From positions 358,001 to 422,000 of the forward strand of contig CATIUR010000012.1 in NCBI GenBank assembly GCA_949592205.1: 64,000 nucleotides of DNA. Direction: 5' to 3'. The notes under the pieces are model-generated. The model was not told the DNA's origin and made no database searches. It saw only the letters and a list, made by a program, of their open reading frames with translations. The position numbers and the translations under genes were made by a program. Each line of letters starts with the position of its first letter. Position 1 is the first letter of the stretch. Below are positions 12,582 through 24,445 of the stretch, in pieces. This DNA comes from Helichrysum umbraculigerum. Lineage: Eukaryota > Streptophyta > Magnoliopsida > Asterales > Asteraceae.

Positions 12582-13216
12582 GATTCAGTTCTGCGATGAA
12601 TAAAATGCAGAAGTCAATGCCAAGATAATGAATGTGATGAACAAGATTTCACATTTTAAATCAAACGGATAACATAGAGAATTTGAAAGAATAAGGTTTC
12701 ACATTGTATATCGCACGATTTTGAAACACCCATATGTACTTTGTACAATATAATCACGTTGGCCAGGCGTCATTATATAATGCCAAATACATATTTCTTT
12801 TCATTATCGTTTAAGTGCAATCAATGTGTTATGGAATTTAAGACCAAATCAATAATTTAAAGTATGGTAGGTTTCAAAGTTGTAAGAAATGTTTTCAACG
12901 ATCACTAAATGAAAATTTTTCCATCACACGTATATAGGAATAGATGTAATAAATAGGATATTTCGAATCGAACCTAAATTACATTATACATAATCTAAAA
13001 CAATCTTACATCGTTTCATTACAAAACTTGATGATATCTTCTATATCCATCAAGAGAGGTTTTCAGCACAATACGAGTTGCTACAATACTAGTTAGACTA
13101 AACTTAACTATACTTAGATCCTAACAAAATGATTATATTCCTACGACAGTTCTTTATCAGATCATTATTAAGCTATCTTTAGCTATATTCTCTGTCGCAG
13201 TGTACATCTTTCACTT
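12582..13216 (-). other. A leader between gag and the basic/coiled-coil ORF; no gene seen
   Basis: About 635 bp of AT-rich DNA just upstream of gag in sense direction. I see no ORF of note or tandem repeat. It may be untranslated leader or hold a spliced-out segment. Confidence 0.5.
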
Positions 13217-13672
13217 TTACTCCTGATTCAGATTGGGAGAGTAGTAGCGTGTTTCCAGCATAGTTTTATATCGCAGAGTTGGATAATAGTCCAGATCATT
13301 CTCAGTCGAGCATTTGCACAAACGTTTGATCCAAGACTTAACTCTTTTCTTACGATTTCTAGCCATTTTCTTCCAGAAGCGAATTCTATCCCTAACTCGG
13401 ACAGACATAGTCCTCTTTAGGATTCTCAACTCAGTTTCATAGTTCTTGCATTTAGATGCAAGTTCCCAGTTTTGACCATCTAGCTCTTCAGCTTGGTCTC
13501 TAACTCTCTCATATTCCTCTATGTCAATCAATCCAAAGTGATGGTTCTCAATCTCTTCTTCCACCAGTTCCACTATCGGAATTGTTTCGATATCGACATA
13601 TACATATTGTATCTGCTCGTCGATGGTTATGTCATCATCTGATGAATATTCACTTATGACAGGTTCTGTCAT
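13217..13672 (-). CDS. A extra ORF 2 before gag: acidic, coiled-coil and basic protein of 151 aa
   Basis: The ORF starts at ATG 13672 and is intact. Residues 1-45 are acidic (SDDDITIDE and VEEEIEN). About residues 57-90 look like a coiled coil (VRDQAEELDGQNWELASK onward), followed by a strongly basic stretch at about 92-120 (RNRKKRVKSWIKR). The rest is tyrosine-rich. I recognise no family. The charge pattern fits a nucleic-acid-binding or Gag-partner role, but that is inference. It has the same strand as gag and lies between the other leader ORF and gag. Confidence 0.5.
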   Translation of the reverse strand: MTEPVISEYSSDDDITIDEQIQYVYVDIETIPIVELVEEEIENHHFGLIDIEEYERVRDQAEELDGQNWELASKCKNYETELRILKRTMSVRVRDRIRFWKKMARNRKKRVKSWIKRLCKCSTENDLDYYPTLRYKTMLETRYYSPNLNQE

Positions 13673-14045
13673 TTTTCCAGTTTCAAGAGATCTATAGGTT
13701 ACAAAGACATATTTCAGTATCCACAGTTATGTAGTCTATATTGTCAATATATAATCCAATCACAACGCACAGTAACATAAACAATAATAATAAACCAAAT
13801 ACATACGTCATATCATATAATTGATCATAGTTAGTTCACAAGTTTTTATACAAAACATGATGGATCTATTCTAGATATCCATCGATCCAAAGACTAATCA
13901 AAGCATGACGGGTCTGTCTACACACCGTCGATCCAAATGATATACAAAACATGACAGGTCTGTATATACCCGTCGAACCAAAGTTCCAAGTCTAATACAT
14001 AGTATATATACAATCCTAAGTAGGCACATCCCGCCATACATAGGT

Positions 14046-14807
14046 CTAACGGAAGTACGGTAGAAATGATCCCACGGCTGTCCTCAACACAGCCATCACC
14101 ACACAAGCACCAACCACAAATCCTGCAAACCTAACACGTCTCTCAAGTGTCCTCACATGAGCACGTGCGGACTCAGCTATCTCCTGGGCAGTAAACACAT
14201 GGTTCAACAAAAAGTGATGATGCTCATGCATACCAGCCATGTCCCCATACAGACGAGAGATCTCATCCTGTACCTGTCCAAGGTGAGAACCCCTGCTAGA
14301 AGTAATACAGAACAATGTACGCATAACAGCAACTAATGTAGGGAGAGTCTGCTCTATCGGCTCTCCAGTGGTAGACAGTGGTGCTGGGGGTCGTGAGGAC
14401 TCTCCTGTCTCAAAGGTGGAGGGAAAACCCTCTAATGACCTCCAGTGCCTCAACATAGGAGTCATCCACTCCAGATGAGCAAACCTGGGTGCCCTCTGTG
14501 GAGACTCAACAGACTCGTCCGCTGGTGCTAACGGACCTATAGGAAAATCTCGGACACACATCCTCGGTGTCCTCCTATATACAGGCCTGCGAGAAGTCTC
14601 ACCGGCCTGATGGTGAATACCTGTAGTGATAGGGGTAACCTCATGTGCTGTCGGTGGTGGCGCGATGTAAGCGTCACTAGTGTCGTCTGACATGTCTCTC
14701 AAATGAACAGATGACTCATCCCCTACAGTGATCGCGGGACCCTCAAAAGGAGCCTCAGTCGGCTCTTCATCCGAAGCATAAACATGGTAAAGTGATTGAC
14801 TAGACAT
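14046..14807 (-). CDS. A extra ORF 1 after the PBS: 253 aa protein with C-terminal membrane anchor
   Basis: This intact ORF begins 154 bp after the PBS and would be the first long ORF of the genomic RNA. Residues 1 to about 120 are acidic and rich in Ser, Pro and Thr, so probably disordered. About 165-225 look helical, ending in basic residues (RTLERRVR). Residues about 227-248 are hydrophobic (FAGFVVGACVVMAVL and GSFL), five residues from the end. That is the layout of a tail-anchored membrane protein. I know no such protein as a standard part of chromoviruses and do not recognise the family. It could instead be a captured host fragment. Confidence 0.55.
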   Translation of the reverse strand: MSSQSLYHVYASDEEPTEAPFEGPAITVGDESSVHLRDMSDDTSDAYIAPPPTAHEVTPITTGIHHQAGETSRRPVYRRTPRMCVRDFPIGPLAPADESVESPQRAPRFAHLEWMTPMLRHWRSLEGFPSTFETGESSRPPAPLSTTGEPIEQTLPTLVAVMRTLFCITSSRGSHLGQVQDEISRLYGDMAGMHEHHHFLLNHVFTAQEIAESARAHVRTLERRVRFAGFVVGACVVMAVLRTAVGSFLPYFR

Positions 14808-14960
14808 ACTGTGACAATTGAAATTGTGTGTGACGTGTCAGTCGTATGTTAGATGTATGCAAACGTATGTATGTATGAATGCATGAATGTTCTAGCCAAG
14901 GCTATAGTCTAGATCTCTAAGGTTTTTAGTCACCTAAAGACTTCTAGTTCGCTATAACCA

Positions 14961-14975
14961 ATGGCTCTGATACCA
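14961..14975 (-). promoter_or_regulatory. PBS of A, initiator tRNA-Met
   Basis: The minus strand reads TGGTATCAGAGCCAT four bases after the 5' LTR end. This is complementary to the 3' end of plant initiator tRNA-Met and fixes the element's orientation. Confidence 0.92.
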
Positions 14976-14979
14976 AGTC

Positions 14980-17900
14980 TGTCACACCCCAAAAATCCAT
15001 AATTTTGTTTATTTAACGTTTAGCAGAAGCAAGTTATAATTGGCGGAAGCATTATGTGTAAACAGTTTAACAACGGGGGTGATGACGTTACAATTGTGCA
15101 TTCATCGTATCAGAGCATATGATCATACAGAACATAATATATTAAGGATGCCAGTTAAATAGTTATTACAAAAGTAGTACGACTGTGTAAGTCGTACAGT
15201 AGTAATAAAGTTTAAAACATTTAAGTTTTACAATACATATGTTAAAATAAGATTTCATGAGTATAACTGCAATGTCTGCAGTAATACAGAGGAAATCCTC
15301 AAAAGCTGTCCCATAAAGTATGGCATCCTAAGTAGTCCAGGGTTGTCATCCTGAATGCATGCGATCCTTACTTACATAGCTAATTTCCTGTAAAACATAG
15401 AAAGAAAGTCGTCAACAAATATGTTGAGTGAATTCACAGGTTTGTATAAATATGTGGTATGTTAACCCATATATGTTAAAGTTATCGAAATGTTATTCAA
15501 TAAATAAATGTTTGCAGGTTTTGCAATTTATAAGATGTTAGGGATAGTTACCCTAAAATATAGTTTTATGTGGGTTGTTACCCAAAATGTATGTCTGGTT
15601 GTTTACCAGTATATAAATATAATCAGTAAGTATACTGACATAACACAGTTGTAGGATATGTTTATCCTAAATAATAAGTGGGAATGATTAGACTATAATC
15701 CCCTGAAAGGTGAGCTAAACCTCGCAGGTTAAAGTAACGCGACCTAACCCTATAACCAAACCACAACCAAAACTTATGTTGTTTGCCTGAAGGACAATTA
15801 AGTATACGCTCCATCCACAGGAGGGTCGTCACGGCAATAGTACTATTCGTATACTCAGTGGCTAGAGTCACCTAGCTAATGGTTATAGTCTGCATGACAT
15901 AAGGTCTTTCATGCACACATCTCAAGTCTGGTCTGTACTAGGATTTGTTGCCTAATTCCCAAAACAGTTGTGAAATAATATTTCATGTCAAACAGTTGTA
16001 TAAAGCAATAAAGCATTTATATAAATTTGCTGCATGTGTTTGCATGCAGTTTCTATGTTTACACCCCTATGTTTAAAAGCATAAAACATTTGTAAAGTAG
16101 GGGCTGTGAACTCACCGTAGTTTTGCTCGGTAGGAAAGCTAGCAGTCAAACAGATAACAGCCCAAGGTATGTTAACCTATACAATAAATATATTAACATA
16201 AGTACGTTTGATTTGTTTTAATCACTTATGTTAACAGTTTGTTTGTTTGAAGAAATGGTTGATTTCTTAGTAATATAAGTTGTTGACTTTATTAATGACA
16301 TTGCGTTGAAATATTGTTATTATTTCATAAATCGTATACTTGTTAAGTGTACAAACCAATATGTAATTGTCTATTTAACGGAAGGTCGTTTTATTTTCAT
16401 TTGTACATATACTTTGTATATAGTTGTTCGTATAATTCGAATGTTATTCCAATATCATTGTATGTACATATATTTGTTTTATATATGTGTACGGATGTAA
16501 ACATACTTGTTGTATATTATTAATTTGTACGTTTGTTAAACGTGAATTTCATTGTGTATATATATATATATATATTTATATATATTGTAATACGTTGTTT
16601 ACGTATTTAAAACGTTATAGGTTTTATTTGTTATAAAACTCAATAATATATTTATTTTGTTTATACAATAAATATTATTTGTTTTTAATATCGTTACATT
16701 TGTTTAACAGATTTAAGTGTCCCGATAATGTAATCGTTTTCCCAAAACGTATAATTTACAAAGTCCATGTTCATATATACGTTTATATATATATATATTG
16801 TTCGTTCGTACGAGTTTAAATAAGTCCAAAGTCCGTGTCTCGAATATATCTCATTTATGTATTTATTAATAGTTTACAATGTCTCGTAAATGTCTCGTAT
16901 AAATGGAATCGTTAACGGAAACGTTTATGTTTTAAAATAAAAGTCAGATTGTTGACCAGGCTCGGGAATCCGCCGGATTTAAAAGAATCCGCCGGATTCA
17001 AGTCAAAAGTCGGAATACGCCGGATTCGAGTGAATCCGCCGTATTCAATTAATTTCGAGGGAATCCGCCGGATTAAATCGAATACGCCGGATTCGTTTGT
17101 GTTCATCAGATAGTTCGTGCGAAGCTTTGGAATACGCCGGATTCATTTGAATCCGCCGTATTCATCCGTGTCTTTTACTCGTTCATCGTTTTAGCCGAAA
17201 GTTAGTGTGCGGGTCGGACACGGGAATCCGCCAGATTCCCTTGAATCCGCCGGATTCGTTTGGTTTTTGGTTCTGAATACGCCGGATTCAAAGGAATCCG
17301 CCGTATTCGTGGCTCGTTTCAGCCCCTGTTCGTGTCTGATGAAACTTATACACGAGTTTAATTAGCTTATTTCCTTTACACTATGTTACCAAACGTTTAT
17401 ATCAACAAGTTATATCATTTTTACGAGTTACTACACTATTCTAACAAGTTTTTATGTGTTGATTTTTGTATTTGAAGTTTTGAGTTATAAAAACATTTTC
17501 ATGATCAAACCATAATTCTTCAAGTTTGTGATGTTATATGTACAGATTATGATATGTAAACTTGTTATATTACAAAATCAAAACAAAGAAATTAAAGATT
17601 TGAAGTTTCCTTACAAAGAGATTTGTGAGAATGATGATGAAAATGATGAACGATGAGGATGATGTTGCTGTTGCCTCTGTTTCTTGCTCCTGATGTTGTT
17701 GTTATGAAGATCAAAGAAGATGAAAATTTTTGAAGTGTGAATTATTGAGATGTGTGTGTGTTTGTGAAATCACAGAGAAGGAATGGAGGGAGTATAAAAA
17801 TCAAACGGGTATGGGATTGAAGATCAGAGATGTCTCTGTATTATTGGAGGTTGGTGACCATTTTTGGTACATCAACTTCGAGTACGGGTATAATTATAGC

Positions 17901-18487
17901 AATATAAAAATAAACATTTTACATTTTTATTTTGTAGGTGTTCTACTGGTTCGTAATTTATGATCAGTATAATGATGTTATCATTATTTTAAATAGATGT
18001 ACAATTTTGTACATTTTACTGCATTCAACTATTTGAGCGCCAAATTTCAGTTGAGATAGGATTTTATATTTTGAGGTAATGTTCTAAATACTTCCAAACG
18101 ATTGAGAAAATTTGCATTTTTATGATTCGACCTTTTATGAGCGTTTTAGAATTGTTTCTGTTCGTTTATGATACATTTTATGTTAAACGTATATTCAGAC
18201 CATTTTATCTATTTGTTATAGATATATAAATACTCGTAATTAATAATTGAGTTATTAATAACTTTTGTATCACAAAACTTTTGTTATTTATTTTTGTCGG
18301 GTTCGTTCTGATATATTTGTACGTAACTTTAAATACTTATGTATTATGTATTACTTTTTGTTTAAAAGTACCGGGCTTGCTAGACTTACATCACATCAAG
18401 AAGTTTTGTTAAAACTTAATCAGGATATTAGCGTAAGAATGCACATGCTTAAATGTTAATTAATACCTAATTTGGAGAGTTGTCACA
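14980..18487 (-). repeat. A 5' LTR (right copy)
   Basis: Nearly identical to 4421-7924 from end to end. It holds the same palindrome array (16966-17308), hairpin (15413-15426) and donor-like sites. Differences seen include C/A near 15677, a lost palindrome base near 17232 and longer TA runs near 16560 and 16790. Transcription of A would start inside this copy, on the minus strand. Confidence 0.95.
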
Positions 18488-18492
18488 CTACG
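18488..18492 (+). repeat. Target site duplication of A, right copy (CTACG)
   Basis: Identical to 4416-4420. The G post-pol ORF resumes at the next base. Confidence 0.95.
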
Positions 18493-18951
18493 GCTGACCC
18501 AGCTGCTTCATGGGCCCTTTTTCGGACACTCTCCATCCAGCATGACATCATGTCATCTATCTGTGAGCAGCTCGAGATTCCGAGACCTGCTGCCATTCCC
18601 TACAGGCTTGGCCCAGATCCGGGACCATCTCGACCTCCGTGGTCCTTCTTTCCTCCTGCAGATCCACCTGTTGTCTCTACTGCTGGGCCTTCCACTGGGC
18701 CCACTGCTGCAGCTGCTGATCCTGATCCAGCATTGCCCACAGGATTTGCATCACCAGACCGCAGCCTCACAGAGCAGCTTCTGGCTGTTTTTGATGCTCA
18801 CACTTCTGCTTCCCCCACTACCACTGACGAGATTATGAGTCAGGCTATGGCTACTATGGATTTTTTCATTCCATCCCCGACTTCTGTTTTCGACAGGGAT
18901 GCTGAGGCAGAGTTTGATCCTGACACTGATGACCTACTTGATGATTACTAG
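18493..18951 (+). pseudogene. Post-pol ORF of G, 3' half
   Basis: It continues the frame that stops at 4420. About 152 residues remain, rich in Pro, Ala, Ser and Asp, with a helical-looking start (ASWALFRTLSIQHDIM) and a very acidic end (DTDDLLDDY) before TAG at 18949-18951. It has no membrane segment or zinc motif that I can see. The protein is not recognised; a divergent accessory protein of this Athila group is possible. Confidence 0.5.
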
Positions 18952-19034
18952 ACTTTATCGTATTATTTACTTTCTGTATTATGACTCTGTACTTACGCTT
19001 TAGACCTGCTACCTAGATGAGATACTGTGATATG
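18952..19034 (+). other. G 3' noncoding DNA before S1
   Basis: Continues G between its post-pol ORF and the S1 insertion. No feature seen. Confidence 0.6.
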
Positions 19035-21458
19035 TGTAACACCCCCGAAATTCACTGTTTTGCGGAAGCATAGTTTGGGGTGTTACTAATCAAATATCAC
19101 AGCACAAAGATAAAGTAAACGACATCTATATGCAACGTTTGTAAATTAGTTACATTCCATAGATATATTGTTTGAAAACTTAGTGTTTTCGTATACAAAA
19201 ATGTAGTTTCCCTAGAGTCCGCGCGTGTAGCGGGAGATTCTATTACATAATCAAAATATACAAAAGATAATGCTAAGAATCTCCATTAATGCAGTTGTGT
19301 TGAAATCATGCGACTCTAGCTAAAAATCCTGGAGTAATCCTACTCCATCCGAGTACCTGAGAAAACATGCTAAAAAGTGTCAACCAAAAGGTTGGTGAAT
19401 CTCACAGGTTTGTAAGTAATATCAGCTTTGAACACGAGATTTCATCAGTAATGCCCGCAGGCGTAAAATCAGCAATTTCAATCTAGAAATCGTAAACCAG
19501 TATTTGCAATCCCGCAAATGTAAGTAAGTAAGTTTATACCGTTGCCATGAGGCTCATAATCGAAGCTTAACCCGTAAGTAATAAGTTTGCTCCCGTGACA
19601 TGCTCGTAAATGAGCAAGCATTAGTAACGAATAATTAGTCACCCGTTTCTACGTGAAAATCAGTACGTGGCAGCGCTACTGCCCCGGGCGGGGAGGGTCA
19701 TTTCCCTAATGGATCCATTAACTAGTGTTCGCGCTTAAGTCCATAACTAACGATATATGATGGAGAGACTTCTGTAAGTAGTAAATAACTCATGCAATTC
19801 CGTTTGGTATAGTAAGCAGTTTAGTACTTGTGTTCAAGAAAATCAGTAGCATGTATCTCCCCCAATAAGATAAAACAGTAAAAGTGGGGCCGTAAGACTC
19901 ACCTGAGTCTTGTAGTAATCAGTTGCAATTAGCAAGTAGTAAGTAAAGCAAGTAGGTTCTCTGAACCCGTAACCTTCAAATGCCTAATCATATGAAGTTA
20001 TGTAAGTATGCGTCTCACGAGACGTTTCGTTTAGTTGTACACAACTAGTATATCCAGTGTTTGTCCGTATGTTTGTAATTGTTTGTTTGTTGGAAAACAT
20101 GTTTGGCCCGTTGGTGACGGTTTGTAGCAAAAATTCTAAAATGTTGACTTTGCTACAGTAAATGTGCTACAGTGAATTGCTACAGTAAAATTTGACTTTT
20201 TGCTACAGTAACTTTGACTTTTCTATAGTGAAAATCCTTTAAAATTTCCAAGTTTTCTGTTTTCTACGACATAAGCTGCGACACAAGGATTTGTATGCGA
20301 CACAAGGGTTGTGTCGCATGAAGGATGCGACACAAGAGCTCTGCGACACAGTGGTTGTGTCGCAAAAAGCTTGCGATGCTAATTCAATAGCGACAGAACG
20401 GTTGTGTCGTATAAAATACGACATAGTATGCGACATAGAGTGCGACACAATATTGTGTCGCAAAGGTTACGACACTAAAGGATTGGTACGACACAAGGTG
20501 CGACACAAACGGTTTTATGCGACACAGCATGCGACACAAGGCTTGTGTCGCATGTATGAACACCAGCTCAGAAACTTTCGGGTTTCAAGAATTTCCGACC
20601 AAAAACGCAAATCTAACCCATCTTTGAGCTATAAAATCGTGTATTCTTCATGTATTAGGTTATATCTAAGTTTTGTACACATCAAAACATCAAAACATTA
20701 CACCAATTTGAATAGATCTAAGATTTTAGGAATTTCTTACTTTTGCAAATCGAGCCAAACGGAGGATGAAATGATGAAAACGGTCTTGATATTCTTGCTC
20801 CACTCGTGATGGTGATTCCGAATATGTAATTTTCGTGGGTCGGTTTGTATTCCGAAATTTTGGTGTGGTTTTTGGTTGAGAGAGTTTATGTGTGTGTGTA
20901 TTTTGGAAATAATGAAAATGAGAGGAAGAAGTGGGTGTGGGTGGGGTTGGCTGATCCAAGAGACAAGGGAGGGGAAAAACGCTCCCTAAATTACAGTGTT
21001 TACTCCGTGTCCTAATTGATTAATCGTTTGTTTTTAGTTCTTAACCAAACAGTTATATTTAAAAATGTAACTGGAGTGTTTAAATAAAAATACTTTGAAA
21101 TTAATAATAAAAACATTTGTCGAAATATTTAAATTATTAATTTGCGTTAATACGTTTTTGTTGCATTATTTAAATGTCGTCGCGATAAATATAAATAATG
21201 TTCGTTCAATTGTGTATTTTATATAACAAAATACATTTCCATTAATTAAGTTAATTTCTGTCACCAACGTCCAAGTAAATTTATGTCGGAATTCCATCCG
21301 GTTACTTTGTACGATTTAACCAAATCGCGTGCGTACACATATATATAAATCACCTTATATATACAAATAGAGCCTGTAATTAGTCCTATTACATACTAAT
21401 TACAACTAGTTACAAATAATTAGGAAAAATTAATTATCCTAATTATGCAGGTGTTACA
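19035..21458 (-). mobile_element. S1: solo LTR of a C-like Tekay-type family
   Basis: It begins TGTAACACCCCC and ends GGTGTTACA. TATG follows it and TATG precedes it, a 4 bp (possibly mutated 5 bp) target duplication. No PBS or coding sequence is attached. The terminal hairpin (19036-19086) lies on the left, so the sense strand is minus. In sense order it has a leader with CT-rich stretches, AAAGTAAGAAATTCC near 20740, the TGCGACACAA/TTGTGTCGCA array, CTCAG-GTGAGT near 19905, the hairpin CAACC-aaaa-GGTTG (19381-19394) and TTCTCAGG near 19357. A solo LTR usually arises by recombination between the two LTRs of one element. Confidence 0.88.
20266..20553. repeat. TGCGACACAA/TTGTGTCGCA palindrome array in S1
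   Basis: About a dozen half sites GCGACACAA or TTGTGTCGC, several paired as inverted repeats, for example around 20300-20318 and 20530-20552. The same array is in both C LTRs. Confidence 0.85.
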
Positions 21459-22042
21459 TATGTGTGTTGATGTTTATTGCAGAATTCAGCTTTGTGTGGA
21501 ATGGATAATCTTAAATGAGTCTGGTCCTTAAAATCCAGCAATTCACTAGCACCACTCCTGCACAAACCTGGTCTATTCCAGTAAACACAAATGGGGAGTC
21601 TCTCTGTTCCCTTTTCCCCGTTTAAATTATGTTTTACTATGCCTATGTTAGTGCGTTTAATTTCTGTGCTTCATCCTAAACTTATCACTAAGTGTGGGAT
21701 TCCAGCCCAAATTAAACACTTGAGAAACATCTACTTACATGTTCAAACTCTAAGTGCGGGATTTTAATAGTAAAATCTCTACTCAAGAGAACATTAGGGA
21801 CAATGTTTCTCTAAGTGTGGGATGACAGGTATAGAATACCTTAAATGGTGATTTTTATGTCCAATAGCAATCTCTCTCTAATTTTTTCAAAAATAAGGTC
21901 AAAATTTTTCAAAATAATGAGTCTAACTCAGTTTTTGAGTCTCAGATACTACTCAGAGAAACCATTTTCAAAATATAAGTATGATATTTCTAAAAGCCTA
22001 AAGGAAATAAGGTAGAAATTGCTTAAGCACGAAGTGATAATC
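21459..22042 (+). other. G 3' internal noncoding DNA between S1 and S2
   Basis: About 580 bp of G without a credible ORF. It carries three copies of CTAAGTGTGGGAT or CTAAGTGCGGGAT (21688-21700, 21750-21762, 21811-21823), the sequence that also stands directly before the 3' LTR. H has a homologous stretch on the other strand at 28415-28830. Confidence 0.7.
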
Positions 22043-22984
22043 TGTGACACCCGTCAAAATTAGGACCATTAATTAGGGCCTAATCAAGTTTTAATACATG
22101 TAATTAGTTATGTGTTAGGCTAATTGATGTATTAATTAATATATATTGTTGAATATATACAAGTATGCGATTTGATTAAATCGTACAAGGTTCAAATCGA
22201 ACGTAATTCGGTTCAATTAATTACGGACGTTGGTGAACAATTTTATTAAATAATATAATATTATTTAATAACACAATTATATCCAAAATATTATTTCTAT
22301 AATATTTCGTATCCATTTCGTATCGTGCAAATAAAATTTACGCGATTGACATATAAATGCACAAACAAAACTAAACAATTTAAGTTATATTATATAACTC
22401 AAATATTAAGTATTTGGCTAAATACTTCAATGAAAATATTAGATAATTATTCATATTTTAAAATGTACATTTAAATGCGTATTAAAATAATTAAACAATT
22501 AAACGATCGGGAAAACGAACACCGCACAGAACGCAACTGCAGGAAATTAAAAATTGGTGAAGCCCACCCCGTGGACCCCACCAAAACCGGCCCCCTCCCC
22601 TTACCCCCACCACCTCCCCATCATTTTTCTCATTTCCCCATTTCCCCATTTTCTTTCTCTTTCTTCTCTCCTTTTTCTCTCAAAAAGAACTATCACCACC
22701 ATCACTCAAAATCGACAAATAACACCTCCAAACGCCATCAAATCATCAACATTTTTGTAGAAAAGGAACCACCTCGCGACGATCTACACTTCCATCTTTC
22801 CGGAATTTCATTTCGACACCACGTAAGTTTCCGACAAAAACCCAAAACTCTCCGATTTCGCTCATTTTTACATGTTTGTTGTTTATATAAGCTTAAAATG
22901 TCCATATATGGGTTGGGTAAAAGGATCGGACCAAACTATGGCCGGAAAACTCGTTTTTGGCTCAAAAATCCGTCAACAGCTTTA

Positions 22985-23420
22985 AGTGTCGCAACGACGA
23001 CTGCAGTATAGCGTCACTTCGTGCGTCACTTAAGTGACGCATTGAGTGTCGCTAAAAGCCCTAATTTTGCGTCACTTGCCTAAGTGCCGCATAAAACCCC
23101 TTTTTCCCGACACTTGCCTAAGTGTCGCAAATTCAATAACCGTCACTATAAACCGACACTTATAGCGTCACTTGTTTAAGTGAAGCCTATAATCGAGAAC
23201 AGATTTCATCCGTCACTAACCTTAGTGACTCATGACCTTTATACCGACACTTACAACTGACACTTCCTTAAGTGTCGCCCTCTATGCGTCACTTGCACAA
23301 GTGACGCCATTAGATCAGAATCTGTCATTTCATGCGACACTTCCTAAGTGTCGCCTAAATCCTAAGTGTCGCTATAAGTGACGCTAAAAACAGAAGGTTT
23401 GCAACTCATTTTTACTAAGT
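22985..23420. repeat. AAGTGTCGC/GCGTCACTT palindrome array in S2
   Basis: About twenty half sites in both directions, including GCGTCACTTAAGTGACGC, an 18 bp perfect palindrome, near 23024-23041. It matches the arrays of A, B and C in architecture but not in sequence. Confidence 0.85.
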
Positions 23421-23535
23421 GTCGAGACCAAAATTTTATCACTTGATTTCACCCAAATTCAAGTCCAGATGCGTTTTTCACCAAAGCAATGTAGTAGAAA
23501 TAAAAATTTTTCGAGCTGACATGGCATCTCGACCC

Positions 23536-23626
23536 CAACCAGGGGCCAGCCCCTTGGACCCCGCTAGGGGTTGCCACCCCTGGAACCCCGCTAACCAGGG
23601 GCGCTGCCCCCAGACCCCCGTCACCT
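23536..23626. repeat. GC-rich palindromic block in S2
   Basis: Repeats of AGGGGC and GCCCC with CCCCGCTAGGGG, able to form several short GC hairpins. It is strikingly GC-rich in an AT-rich LTR. Confidence 0.6.
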
Positions 23627-24400
23627 AAAAGTTTGTAAACATTTTTAAGTACAACACTTCAAAAATCAAAATAATAATGTTGAAAATTATTATTACAAAC
23701 AATCACCAACGGGCCGTACACACTTTCTAAACTCAAGTTAATCAACCAAATCGTAGTAATTTGGACAAGTCAATCAACCAAATGGGGATAATTTGGACAT
23801 TATAGTTGAACGAACAACTACAAAGGTAGTCTTTTAAGATACCTATTCAATTAATAACCATCGCGCGTATTGGACGCCCTCAGGTTACAAGTCTTCGGAC
23901 ATCAATTCACAGCTAATCAATTCAAGTTATTTCGATAAACACTCAAGGCTCAGGTGAGTCTCATGGCCCTTATTTTACTGCTTTTCAATCAGGGGTGTGA
24001 TATTATTGCTCGTTTTGTTTTACAAGTTGAACGCAAATACAAATCAAAATCAAATACTACATGAGTTACTTCAACTAATCAATTTAAAGCCCTCCATAGC
24101 ATAGTCTGGTAATACGTAGTAGCGTGAATGTTAGTATATGATATCATATAGGATTGACAATCCTCATCCGGGTTAGCACGCACTAACTGGTCAAACGGAC
24201 GTAGTAGCATTTGGGAAGACGAGTGTAGATTAGGCACTCGTAGGAGGCACCTCAGTTGGGTTTCCTTAATTGGACCTAACACTCAAGTTAAGCTCAGACT
24301 ATGTGCTCATGGCTATATAACTTTTATTTTGCTTAATTGCATTTTAAATTCAATTATAAATCTTGCGGTTCATACGAATATGTGTTGACATACAAACCTG

Positions 24401-24445
24401 TGAGCTCACCAGCGTTTCGCTGACCCATTTTAGCATGTATCACAG
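24401..24445 (+). promoter_or_regulatory. Hairpin plus acceptor-like site in S2
   Basis: GAGCTCAC is followed by CAGCG-ttt-CGCTG (24410-24422) and, 22 bases later, ATCACAG ending at 24445. It is the S2 version of the shared LTR module. Confidence 0.55.

Larger units (their letters stand above)
4421..18487 (-). mobile_element. Element A: complete Tekay/Del-type chromovirus inserted in G
   Basis: This 14067 bp element has two LTRs that I could compare base by base: 3504 bp at 4421-7924 and 3508 bp at 14980-18487. A perfect CTACG target duplication flanks it. Coding is on the minus strand, so the right LTR is the 5' LTR. In sense order it shows 5' LTR, PBS for initiator tRNA-Met, two extra ORFs, gag, pol (protease, RT, RNase H, integrase), a chromodomain-like tail, a polypurine tract and the 3' LTR. 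The LTRs differ by only about nine substitutions by my count, plus small changes in TA runs. The insertion is therefore recent, yet gag-pol carries two stops. Confidence 0.95.

Noticed and set aside
18493..18951. Envelope-like gene in G
   Set aside because: No signal peptide, membrane segment or cysteine pattern; only position would support it.
20291..20809. 172-codon ORF in S1
   Set aside because: Built on the GCGACACAA array; antisense to the LTR.
22475..23011. 178-codon ORF in S2
   Set aside because: Crosses the CT-rich leader and palindrome array of an LTR; biased composition and no known domain.
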